In this document: positions 1-5,950 of the stretch, piece by piece
Layout of the letters: each line of letters begins with the position of its first letter
Position numbering within the stretch: the first letter of the stretch is position 1
Source of the DNA: an uncultured bacterium
Lineage (GTDB): Bacteria; Bacteroidota; Bacteroidia; CAILMK01
Direction: 5' to 3'
Assembly (NCBI GenBank): GCA_903835275.1
Contig: CAILMK010000286.1
Coordinates: 1-5,950 of the forward strand
Length of the DNA stretch: 5,950 nucleotides
The notes under the pieces: model-generated
What the model saw: the letters and a program-made list of their open reading frames with translations, nothing else
Told to the model about the DNA's origin: nothing
Databases searched by the model: none
Translations under genes and position numbers: made by a program

Positions 1-926
1 ATATCAAATCTATAAACAACGCCATCAGGAAGGATAGTTGCACTGTTAAATCTAAACAAAGGAGGGGACTTGCGAAATGTATTCTTTAAAAACGAGACAT
101 TAGTAATTTTTCCAGTATAAGAATTCAAGCAACAAAAAACAGGGTCAGATATCTGATTTAAGAATAAACAATATAGATTATCGTTGACATTGGCTAATAT
201 CTTAATCCCGCTATAGTTTTTGATACTATCAAAATTAAGTTTATTGTCCTTGATTTTCTTCCCTGTTGAATCGTACAAAAATTGATGAAAACATTCATCA
301 GTACCTAACTTAATTAGCTCAACGTAATGCCTGGTCAAGTAGAAATCAAATCCAGACCGATTGGGAGTAAATTCAATTGGTGAAATAGATTTAATATCTG
401 TTTGCTTAAAACATAAATTAAAGTGATCAATAAATATAAATCCATTTTTGTCCTGATGCACAATCCTTCCATCTGATTTATATTGGTTTATTACCTTTTG
501 TTTACTCAAAATGTATTCAATTACCTTAGAAGATCTAGAATCGCCTAAAAGGACATTCCCTTCCCCAATAAATTCAAAAAAGTCTATATTTCGAGTTGGG
601 AAAATATCCAGATCTCTTATTTTTTTCCCTAGGCTATCATAAACAAGCACCTTGTTTTCTATTTCATTCGGCACATAGAACAATCCTTTATTTAGCGCAA
701 AACAGATTGGAATTACAAATCCAGTATCTCCTTCAGGGCAATTATTCATGAATAATGAAGGGTTATTCCAAAATTCATTCTTACTTATCTTAAAAAGAGG
801 GCTGCTCTGTAAAATTCTTATTTTACCAGCTTTTTTATCGGCTTCAGATGTTTTTTTGTTAACCTTGCTGGGAGTTTCGCTGCAAGAATACAAAAACAAC
901 ATAAGAAAAAAATAAATATATTTCAT
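1..926 (-). CDS. Lipoprotein with beta-propeller-like repeats, 3' end outside window; candidate immunity partner of the Rhs toxin
   Basis: No gene name is recognised. The ATG at 926-924 opens a frame with no stop to the window edge (at least 308 residues; the C-terminus is missing). It starts with a short hydrophobic signal, MKYIYFFLMLFLYSCSE, whose L-Y-S-C lipobox places the lipidated cysteine at residue 15, so the product should be a lipoprotein in the cell envelope. The body has recurring strand-rich stretches such as FYVPNEIENKVLVYDSLGKK and GFIFIDHF. These resemble the 6-bladed beta-propeller (NHL-like) lipoproteins common in Bacteroidota; that fold is inferred from residue pattern only. 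The start lies 6 bases after the rhs stop with no terminator between, so the two are probably co-transcribed and perhaps translationally coupled. No Shine-Dalgarno precedes the start; the upstream bases are A/T-rich, as is usual in Bacteroidota. By position it could be the immunity protein for the adjacent peptidoglycan-directed toxin, and its export to the envelope fits. However, it is longer than most immunity proteins, so an unrelated propeller lipoprotein remains possible. Confidence -1.
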   Translation of the reverse strand, partial: MKYIYFFLMLFLYSCSETPSKVNKKTSEADKKAGKIRILQSSPLFKISKNEFWNNPSLFMNNCPEGDTGFVIPICFALNKGLFYVPNEIENKVLVYDSLGKKIRDLDIFPTRNIDFFEFIGEGNVLLGDSRSSKVIEYILSKQKVINQYKSDGRIVHQDKNGFIFIDHFNLCFKQTDIKSISPIEFTPNRSGFDFYLTRHYVELIKLGTDECFHQFLYDSTGKKIKDNKLNFDSIKNYSGIKILANVNDNLYCLFLNQISDPVFCCLNSYTGKITNVSFLKNTFRKSPPLFRFNSATILPDGVVYRFD

Positions 927-932
927 AACCAA

Positions 933-3900
933 TTATTTAACTTTTGGAGGTGTCCATATGCCTAAAAACCCACCATGCCCATAAACAGTATCAGTTAACA
1001 ATGTTGAGAATGCAATATTGGGATAAAATTGCGCTGCATGTCCTTCATAACCATCCCAACCTCCTACCATTGCAAAGTCAACTGTACCATTTTTGTTAAC
1101 ATTTGTAATAATTCCGACGTGACCTCCCCACATCATAATATCGCCAGTTTGAGGTTTGTATTTCCTTAATACTGTTGCAGACAAAGCTAAGGTTTTTTTA
1201 TCTTCTGCATCATACTTTACTCTATTCGGATCTTTAGCGCCGGCATGATGAAGCTTTAAATGGGTATTATTTTCAATGTTGTACATATGGACTAACATAT
1301 CAGTAGTCATAGGATATGCCCTATTGGTGCCAAACAAAGATTGCTGCTTAGCTGACATTAAACTAACGGCAATAAAAGTTACACAATCAGACCAACTTGT
1401 ATTCTCTGATATAATTAATCTATCAGGGTGAAATGATGTATAACGGACATCATCCTTAACCCATTTGGCCTCAAGCTTTATTGCTGCATCAGCTCTTGCT
1501 TTTGCTTGGACAGGATCAGCTAACCGAACAGGCCTGGTATCACTCAATTTTAAAGGCGTACCAGGGCGGATAGGGCTTTTATCATCTGTTATGCCATTCC
1601 AAGACATTATATCTTGATACGATATTTTGGTATGCAATTCCTCTGTGGCTTTCTGAGCCACACTGCTCAAAGTATCAAAATTATTATTTACCTTATTAAA
1701 TTTGCCATCTGTAAAATTAGCAGAATCACCACCAGCTGTGTATGTTTTATTCTTAGTATCAAGAGATCCAGAAGCGTGGACATTTGCAGATTGTGGCTCG
1801 CCAGGAGTTTCTGCACCATCTAAATCAATATTATTAATTGGTTTATTTGCGGCATAGCTAAATGAGGCTAAATGAGCATATTTTTCAGCTAATGGATCAA
1901 CGCTATTAAAACGACATATCCAAGGAATATACATACGAAATCCATAGTCAAAAAATCCGGTTTCTTCATCACGCTCTTTACCACAAAATCTATACCTTTT
2001 TTTTCCTTGAAATCCAAAACTTGATTCACCAAAAGCATAAAATTCTTCCCTATTAACCAATGATGCTGAACTATCTAAATGAACATTACTTGAATCCAAA
2101 TGATCACTGAGGATATATTGTACGTTAGGTTTACTATCAAATGCATGTCCAACTCTTATAGTTGCTATTCGCTTTTTGTCATCCATTATATTAAGTAAAT
2201 TATTTTCCAGAATAGAACCACTAGTTTCAATATAATGCTCCAATACACCATCGTACTTAGTCGTTTTTACTGTACCGCTACTATACCATACTACCTTTTT
2301 TATTCGATTTCCACCGGCATCGTATAAGTATTGCGCGTAAACAGTAGTGCTCCCTGAGGCAGTAATATGGAAGCATTTCATCTTGTCAGCAAAGTTCCAT
2401 TCAAAATAACGAGTATTATTTTCTTGCGTCATATTACCATTGGCATCAAAAACATAAGGATATATACTACCACCAATGGTCATACTGTTTAGTAAATTAG
2501 TGCCTACTTGTAAAGTAAAGCTTCGCACAAAGCTTGTACTGGCATAATGAGTGAAGTTTTCCATGTTGCCCATTTTGTCATACTCATAATGTTGGGTATA
2601 GGCCGTAGTCATTGTAGGATCATCGTCGCGGGTATAATCATCCCAGAGAGAATTTGAAGATATTCTTTCTCTTCCTGTAGCGGAAAGAAGGCGGTAAATA
2701 GGATCATATTCAAATTCCCTCAGCAAAGCATCCTGCCCAAGTGTAGTGCCAGGTATACCACAATTAGTCGTGATATCTTTAATAGACATAATATTCCCAG
2801 CCAGATCATAATCATAGGCAAAATCCTGCTGCGTGCCACTATTTGGGGTATATGTATAAGATGAATATGTATATTTTTCGGACTTCAAACGCAGCAAGCG
2901 GAAATTGGTATCATCATACACGTAGCGAGTCATCATATTATTGCCATAAGCAATAAGTAATCGCTGCCCCTTGGCATTATAGGCTATTTCATTAACATAG
3001 GGTACGCCATCAAGTTCCACCCGCTGCAAGCCGCCTGCTTTATTATAGCTTTGCACCAATACCGCGCGATGTGCAATCACATCCGCCGGATACAGCATGA
3101 CAGTGACTCTGTTCAGTGCATCATAATTCATATCAGTATCGTAGCTACTGCCCTCTAGGATACTCGTACTAAAACCGGTCCAATCAACCCTATAGCAATT
3201 AAACGTACCTATTGGAGTATTTACTCCTGCCAGTATCGTATTATCATCTATCATCCAACGAGATTTAGTCAACATATTACCCTTGAAATCATATTCATGC
3301 ATTACGAGCACACCAGCTTCATCATATTGCTCATACAATTTGCCATAAAGATTCCATGTTAAGGTGGCTGACGAAGTAAAACCGGTTTCCGTGAGATTAT
3401 CCCCGAATACGCTGTGCTGACGCAAGTCCGTATGAGTAGCACTGCTATCGTCCCGTACCCAAAGGTTTATTGGTCGATGAATTGGATCATATGAATGTAG
3501 TATCAACCCTCCTTTGGCATCTTTATTTTCAATGGGCCTCATGCTTGCATCGAATATGCTTATTTTTTCACCTCCGTCAATATGGTTGGTCCATAAAACA
3601 TTAGCTCCTGGATCGTCCTTATTTGTTTTGGGTTTCAAGTCGTATGTATGTTCAAACGAAACCCGTCCAAGTGCATCAGTTATCAAAAGCACGTTGCTAC
3701 GTATATCATAATCATATAGCATGACTATTTCATCAATTGCGCTTGTACCATAATTCCAATTCCGATCTACGCTCCTAATAGCCCTACCCATACAATCCAC
3801 TTCGACGCTCTTCGGTGTATTCAAATGTTCGTTTGGCGTAAGCCCCTGCCCCCCCAAACGCCTACCTGCATTATCATTGAGATCATATGTAAACGTATCC

Positions 3901-5837
3901 CAAGGATTAGGATCATAATTTTCCGGGCTGCCCAAGTTGGTAATATTTCCGTACCAAATAGTCTGCTCCGTGGCATCAGGGTTCAGTGTACGAATGGAAT
4001 GTCCTTGGGAATCGTAGAACATGACTATCTTCTCACCTATCCCCATACCTCCTATTGGCTGCACAAAATCAAAACCGGTATCAAAAAAAGGCTCGTATTT
4101 TTCCACGAGCATTCCTTTGTTATTATACACCTGCCACCCACTCACCACTACATTAATATCGGTAGTGCTGCTATTGAATGTGCCTACAGCGGGTTGATTA
4201 ATGCCACTCTGACTAGCTGGCAATCGGGAAGATCCAAAAATATCGCTACCGGTATTCAGTAATAATAATTCTTCAGCCTGGGTGCGGGTTTGTATCAATC
4301 TTCCAAAGCCGTCTGAATACACACAATGTACAATTGTATCATCATTTATCCCATCCTGTATATGATTCTCGCGCTTGGTAGTTTTTACCCAGACGGGACC
4401 GCCCGTATTTATGAAATTAAGGAAGTCATACTCCATCTGTACACAAGGCAAATAATACCTGTAATAATCCATCAATCCGCTTGCAGCACTTAAGGGCGTA
4501 GTACGAATATCGCCGATAGATTCAGTGGATTTGCCGATTAGTGCATAAGCGTGCATTAAACCCAATGGAGAAAAAGCATAGGCAGTCCTGTTTCCATTGG
4601 GATCTGTGACTATGGAAGCCTGCAATACTCGGTAATCATAATTCGCATTGGTTTCTATTCCTATTGCATCAATCACCGTAATTGGGAATAATTTGTAACT
4701 ATCAAAGGTAATGTCTGTGATATTTCCAAGCGGATCCTTTATGTCTAATATCATTCCTTTGATATTTGCAGAAGAGGCGTGGAAATCAAATTTATTCCGT
4801 GTTGTCTGAGTATAATAATAATCTATGCTGCCAACAGTTTCCTTTATATATCCTGCGTAATCCAGAACCGTAGCTTGGAAATCCGAAGGATATTCAGAGC
4901 CCCAGGTAGTACCCCCAGCAGTATTTTCAATATAGCTGGGAATGGCACCATAGGCATCCATCAATATGTCACTTGTTAAAATAAGTGTTTCAGATTTTAC
5001 AAGTGCCCCATAAAGCCCAATACTTCCAAATGATAAACCATTGTATTCATCCCCTGTTGTCCCGTCATAATAATTCCTTGTTCTTCCAATCAATGGGTCG
5101 GCAGAATTCGGACCATTGGCAATTACATATCTTCCAAACTTAATTGCATCGTCGGTGGTACGGTGAATGATTTCATAGCTTTCCGCTTTACTAACCCTGC
5201 CCACCATAAACTGGTAATCGGGAGTCATTCCATCAATATCATGATCCACCTCAATAAAATCACTGGTACTATAAGAACTCAAAAAAGAATGTATAGCTCC
5301 TGGGTTGGCAAAATTCACACCACGTTTTACTGCAACACTAATGCTTCTGGTTGGCGCTCCATAATTGGTATAGTCCCCACTAAAACTAAATTGTGTCATT
5401 GGGTCTGTACCACGCTCCCATTGGGTTGTTCGCTCTCCTTCAGAAATAGGAAAAAATATTTTTCGTGTAGCGAGCAGGGGTGCTTCCTTATAACCGGAAA
5501 TGCCAAGTCCATCAAATGAGATGAGCTTTTTCATTTCTTCTGTCGTATTATCTTTCAAGCACCTTATTTCAGTAACCCCATGCAATCCTTCTGTAACCGT
5601 GTAGGGCTTGTCCTGTCTGGTTGTTCCATCCAGGGCATAAAGCTCAGTCCTGAGTACACTACCCCGCATTGTGCGAAAAGCATCTCGTCTGTCATTAATA
5701 CTCAGGTTATTCAATAATCCCATTGTAGTAACTGTCCTTGAAAAGGCCTGGGTATCCCCACCCCAGTATTCATTGGTAAAATCCGGCTCATGCCATCCGG
5801 CAGTGTCATCACTGGATATACCGGGTAAACTGACCAC
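933..5837 (-). CDS. SpvB/TcdB-type Rhs (YD-repeat) polymorphic toxin, N-terminally truncated, with LysM plus cysteine peptidase tip
   Basis: The frame codes 1634 residues. In order: residues ~50-190 match the TcdB toxin middle domain (MRGSVLRTELYALDGT, then RTTQWERGTDPMTQF); ~365-1238 are YD/Rhs repeats; ~1243-1341 are the RHS repeat-associated core (DHLDSS, FYAFGE, RFCGKERDEETGFFDYG, SVDPLAEKYAHL); 1342-1634 are a variable tip with a LysM-like module and a Cys/His peptidase. In this family the repeats form a hollow shell holding the C-terminal toxin. Full-length members carry an SpvB domain, a propeller and a further TcdB middle domain before the first part seen here, so several hundred residues are missing. 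The first codon is GTG, directly after an in-frame TAG (5840-5838), with no ribosome binding site, and it lies inside an IS-like repeat. Residues 1-6 or so are therefore probably IS-derived and the annotated start is formal; the next Met codons are internal (residues 39 and 57). No signal peptide is present, so the product as it stands would not be exported. The rest of the frame is undamaged. Rhs identity is certain; functionality is doubtful. Confidence -1.
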   Translation of the reverse strand: MVSLPGISSDDTAGWHEPDFTNEYWGGDTQAFSRTVTTMGLLNNLSINDRRDAFRTMRGSVLRTELYALDGTTRQDKPYTVTEGLHGVTEIRCLKDNTTEEMKKLISFDGLGISGYKEAPLLATRKIFFPISEGERTTQWERGTDPMTQFSFSGDYTNYGAPTRSISVAVKRGVNFANPGAIHSFLSSYSTSDFIEVDHDIDGMTPDYQFMVGRVSKAESYEIIHRTTDDAIKFGRYVIANGPNSADPLIGRTRNYYDGTTGDEYNGLSFGSIGLYGALVKSETLILTSDILMDAYGAIPSYIENTAGGTTWGSEYPSDFQATVLDYAGYIKETVGSIDYYYTQTTRNKFDFHASSANIKGMILDIKDPLGNITDITFDSYKLFPITVIDAIGIETNANYDYRVLQASIVTDPNGNRTAYAFSPLGLMHAYALIGKSTESIGDIRTTPLSAASGLMDYYRYYLPCVQMEYDFLNFINTGGPVWVKTTKRENHIQDGINDDTIVHCVYSDGFGRLIQTRTQAEELLLLNTGSDIFGSSRLPASQSGINQPAVGTFNSSTTDINVVVSGWQVYNNKGMLVEKYEPFFDTGFDFVQPIGGMGIGEKIVMFYDSQGHSIRTLNPDATEQTIWYGNITNLGSPENYDPNPWDTFTYDLNDNAGRRLGGQGLTPNEHLNTPKSVEVDCMGRAIRSVDRNWNYGTSAIDEIVMLYDYDIRSNVLLITDALGRVSFEHTYDLKPKTNKDDPGANVLWTNHIDGGEKISIFDASMRPIENKDAKGGLILHSYDPIHRPINLWVRDDSSATHTDLRQHSVFGDNLTETGFTSSATLTWNLYGKLYEQYDEAGVLVMHEYDFKGNMLTKSRWMIDDNTILAGVNTPIGTFNCYRVDWTGFSTSILEGSSYDTDMNYDALNRVTVMLYPADVIAHRAVLVQSYNKAGGLQRVELDGVPYVNEIAYNAKGQRLLIAYGNNMMTRYVYDDTNFRLLRLKSEKYTYSSYTYTPNSGTQQDFAYDYDLAGNIMSIKDITTNCGIPGTTLGQDALLREFEYDPIYRLLSATGRERISSNSLWDDYTRDDDPTMTTAYTQHYEYDKMGNMENFTHYASTSFVRSFTLQVGTNLLNSMTIGGSIYPYVFDANGNMTQENNTRYFEWNFADKMKCFHITASGSTTVYAQYLYDAGGNRIKKVVWYSSGTVKTTKYDGVLEHYIETSGSILENNLLNIMDDKKRIATIRVGHAFDSKPNVQYILSDHLDSSNVHLDSSASLVNREEFYAFGESSFGFQGKKRYRFCGKERDEETGFFDYGFRMYIPWICRFNSVDPLAEKYAHLASFSYAANKPINNIDLDGAETPGEPQSANVHASGSLDTKNKTYTAGGDSANFTDGKFNKVNNNFDTLSSVAQKATEELHTKISYQDIMSWNGITDDKSPIRPGTPLKLSDTRPVRLADPVQAKARADAAIKLEAKWVKDDVRYTSFHPDRLIISENTSWSDCVTFIAVSLMSAKQQSLFGTNRAYPMTTDMLVHMYNIENNTHLKLHHAGAKDPNRVKYDAEDKKTLALSATVLRKYKPQTGDIMMWGGHVGIITNVNKNGTVDFAMVGGWDGYEGHAAQFYPNIAFSTLLTDTVYGHGGFLGIWTPPKVK
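936..1430 (-). other. Papain-fold cysteine peptidase/amidase toxin domain (NlpC/P60- or CHAP-like)
   Basis: Residues ~1470-1634 contain W1482-S-D-C1485-V-T-F, with the candidate nucleophile Cys1485, and KPQTGDIMMWGGHVGII with candidate His1573. The spacing of 88 residues and the sequence xGDIxxWxGHVGI are characteristic of NlpC/P60 and CHAP peptidases, which cut peptide or amide bonds in peptidoglycan. The third catalytic residue is unclear: the positions that usually hold Glu or Asn in CHAP align by eye with Met1590 or Gly1592, leaving Asp1587 as the closest polar candidate. The C-terminal end (DGYEGHAAQFYP to GHGGFLGIWTPP) is not recognised. Together with the LysM module this suggests a cell-wall-degrading effector tip acting in the periplasm of the target; this is inference from the motifs. 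Confidence -1.
1542..1676 (-). other. LysM-like peptidoglycan-binding module in the toxin tip
   Basis: Residues ~1388-1432 read DTLSSVAQK, then ISYQDIMSWNGI, then IRPGTPLKL. This is the LysM order: D-T-L-xx-I/V-A at the start, D-I-xx-W/L-N-G-I in the middle and I-xPGxxLxL at the end, at the usual length of about 45 residues. LysM modules bind N-acetylglucosamine-containing glycans. Its place between shell boundary and catalytic domain suggests it positions the released toxin on peptidoglycan. The domain call rests on the visible motif. Confidence -1.
1815..2111 (-). other. RHS repeat-associated core domain with altered DPxG motif
   Basis: Residues ~1243-1341 contain DHLDSSNVHLD, REEFYAFGESSFG, YRFCGKERDEETGFFDYGFR, RFNSVDPLAEKYAHL and AANKPINNIDLDGAE, the standard sequence closing an Rhs shell. 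In known family members this domain plugs the shell and, where a DPxGL-type motif is present, autocleaves to release the C-terminal toxin. Two usual residues differ here: the common Y-D-P reads Y1303-I-P, and the final D-P-x-G reads D1338-L-D-G followed by Ala rather than Leu or Met. Cleavage is therefore uncertain. The motif still marks the boundary between shell and variable tip at about residue 1341. Confidence -1.
2124..4745 (-). other. YD/Rhs repeat shell region
   Basis: Residues ~365-1238 hold many degenerate repeats of the Y-D-x-x-G-N/R type, for example KDPLGNITDITFD, YDSQGHSIRTLNPD, YDALNRVTVMLYPAD, YDFKGNMLTKSRW, YDLAGNIMSIKD, YEYDKMGNMENF, FDANGNMTQENN and YDAGGNRIKK. Segments such as SYDPIHRPINLWVRDD and FEYDPIYRLLSATGRE are typical of the SpvB-TcdB-Rhs branch. 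In solved Tc B-C and Rhs structures these repeats spiral into a closed cocoon around the toxin; the same role is inferred here. No frameshift or stop interrupts the region. Confidence -1.
5268..5690 (-). other. TcdB middle/C-terminal-like domain of the Rhs protein
   Basis: This covers residues ~50-190. The segments LRTELYALDGT, KPYTVTE, KIFFPISEGERTTQWERGTD and DPMTQFSFSGDY follow the conserved order of the TcdB toxin middle domain found in Tc-toxin B subunits and in SpvB-Rhs proteins of many bacteria. Such a domain normally lies well inside the protein, after SpvB and propeller domains. Finding it within 50 residues of the N-terminus is the main protein-level evidence that the gene is 5'-truncated. 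Domain assignment is from remembered motifs, not a profile search. Confidence -1.
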
Positions 5838-5859
5838 CTAAAACCGGAGCAAATTGACC
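5821..5859. repeat. Two tandem copies of an IS21-like terminal repeat unit
   Basis: The plus strand reads ccgggtaaactgacc at 5821-5835 and ccggagcaaattgacc at 5844-5859. The copies differ by one indel and two transitions, with a 23-24 base period. Multiple short tandem repeats of this kind at the ends are characteristic of IS21-family elements, and the phrase resembles terminal repeats I recall from such elements (not checked against a database). The left copy overlaps the first codons of the rhs frame and supplies its GTG start. Confidence -1.
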
Positions 5860-5929
5860 AGTGATTTTGCTGGCGAGATTTACGTTCATTTTAGCTGTTT
5901 AGGGTTGTTTAAAAAAGTTCATATCATTA

Positions 5930-5937
5930 CAAAGTTA
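5930..5937 (-). promoter_or_regulatory. Possible Bacteroidota -7 promoter element pointing toward rhs
   Basis: The minus strand reads TAACTTTG, a perfect match to the Bacteroidota sigma factor -7 consensus TAnnTTTG. The matching -33 TTG box would fall about 20 bases further upstream, outside the window, so it cannot be checked. If real it would transcribe out of the putative IS into the rhs remnant. An eight-base degenerate match can arise by chance. Confidence -1.
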
Positions 5938-5950
5938 GTATTCATTTTCC

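Larger units (their letters stand above)
5821..5950. mobile_element. Probable end of an IS21-like insertion sequence extending beyond the right edge
   Basis: The tandem terminal-repeat units at the left limit, the absence of coding sequence in 5838-5950, and the abrupt loss of the 5' part of rhs at this point all suggest an IS inserted here with its body to the right. A tip starting 5'-TGACC at 5831 would fit the TG...CA ends of the family, but the outer copy at 5821-5835 makes the exact boundary uncertain. No istA or istB sequence lies in the window, so the family call is tentative. Confidence -1.

Noticed and set aside
1182..1189. TAGCTTTG on the minus strand, matching the TAnnTTTG promoter octamer, possibly driving the lipoprotein gene
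   Set aside because: It encodes the residues around LALS in the peptidase domain, has no TTG at the proper distance upstream, and lies about 260 bases from the lipoprotein start.
1614..1823. 69-residue plus-strand frame opposite the shell-tip boundary, a conceivable small antitoxin
   Set aside because: It is antisense to the LysM-like module and the linker before it, its composition mirrors the other strand, and nothing supports its expression.
3825..4262. 145-residue open frame on the plus strand
   Set aside because: It lies wholly opposite the YD-repeat coding region, its translation shows no recognisable motif, and the minus-strand Rhs reading is unambiguous.
5163..5519. 118-residue open frame on the plus strand
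   Set aside because: It is antisense to the conserved TcdB middle domain and has no motif of its own; a shadow frame.
933..5837. Repeated YD motifs as a possible DNA repeat array
   Set aside because: The repetition is at protein level and highly degenerate; no significant nucleotide direct repeats or CRISPR-like spacing are visible by eye.

Overview
This 5.95-kb window looks like the accessory genome of a Bacteroidota bacterium. It is AT-rich, its translation starts lack a purine-rich Shine-Dalgarno, the Rhs protein is of the SpvB/TcdB-like kind common in that phylum, and one promoter-like octamer matches the Bacteroidota -7 consensus TAnnTTTG. The phylum is an inference from style; no marker gene is present.

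Layout, read on the minus strand (right to left): (1) 5838-5950 is non-coding and, together with the last bases of the open frame, carries two tandem copies of a ~16-bp unit (ccgg..aaa.tgacc) like the terminal repeats of IS21-family insertion sequences. (2) 5837-933 is one long frame of 1634 residues. It begins inside a TcdB middle-domain region, runs through about 870 residues of YD/Rhs repeats, closes with an RHS repeat-associated core domain (residues ~1243-1341), and ends in a variable 293-residue tip made of a LysM-like module and a papain-fold cysteine peptidase/amidase (NlpC/P60- or CHAP-like; Cys1485, His1573). (3) Six bases after its stop, a lipoprotein gene starts at 926 and runs off the left edge of the window.

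Reading as a system: this has the architecture of a polymorphic toxin. The Rhs shell would encapsulate a C-terminal toxin, the LysM would hold it on peptidoglycan, the peptidase would cut peptidoglycan, and the adjacent exported lipoprotein is the positional candidate for immunity. The frame lacks the N-terminal SpvB, propeller and secretion parts expected of a full-length protein. Its GTG start directly follows an in-frame TAG within the IS-like repeat. The simplest explanation is that an insertion sequence has cut off the 5' part of the gene, leaving a displaced but intact reading frame plus its partner. GC content falls from the shell-coding part to the tip and lipoprotein part, as is usual for exchangeable Rhs tips.
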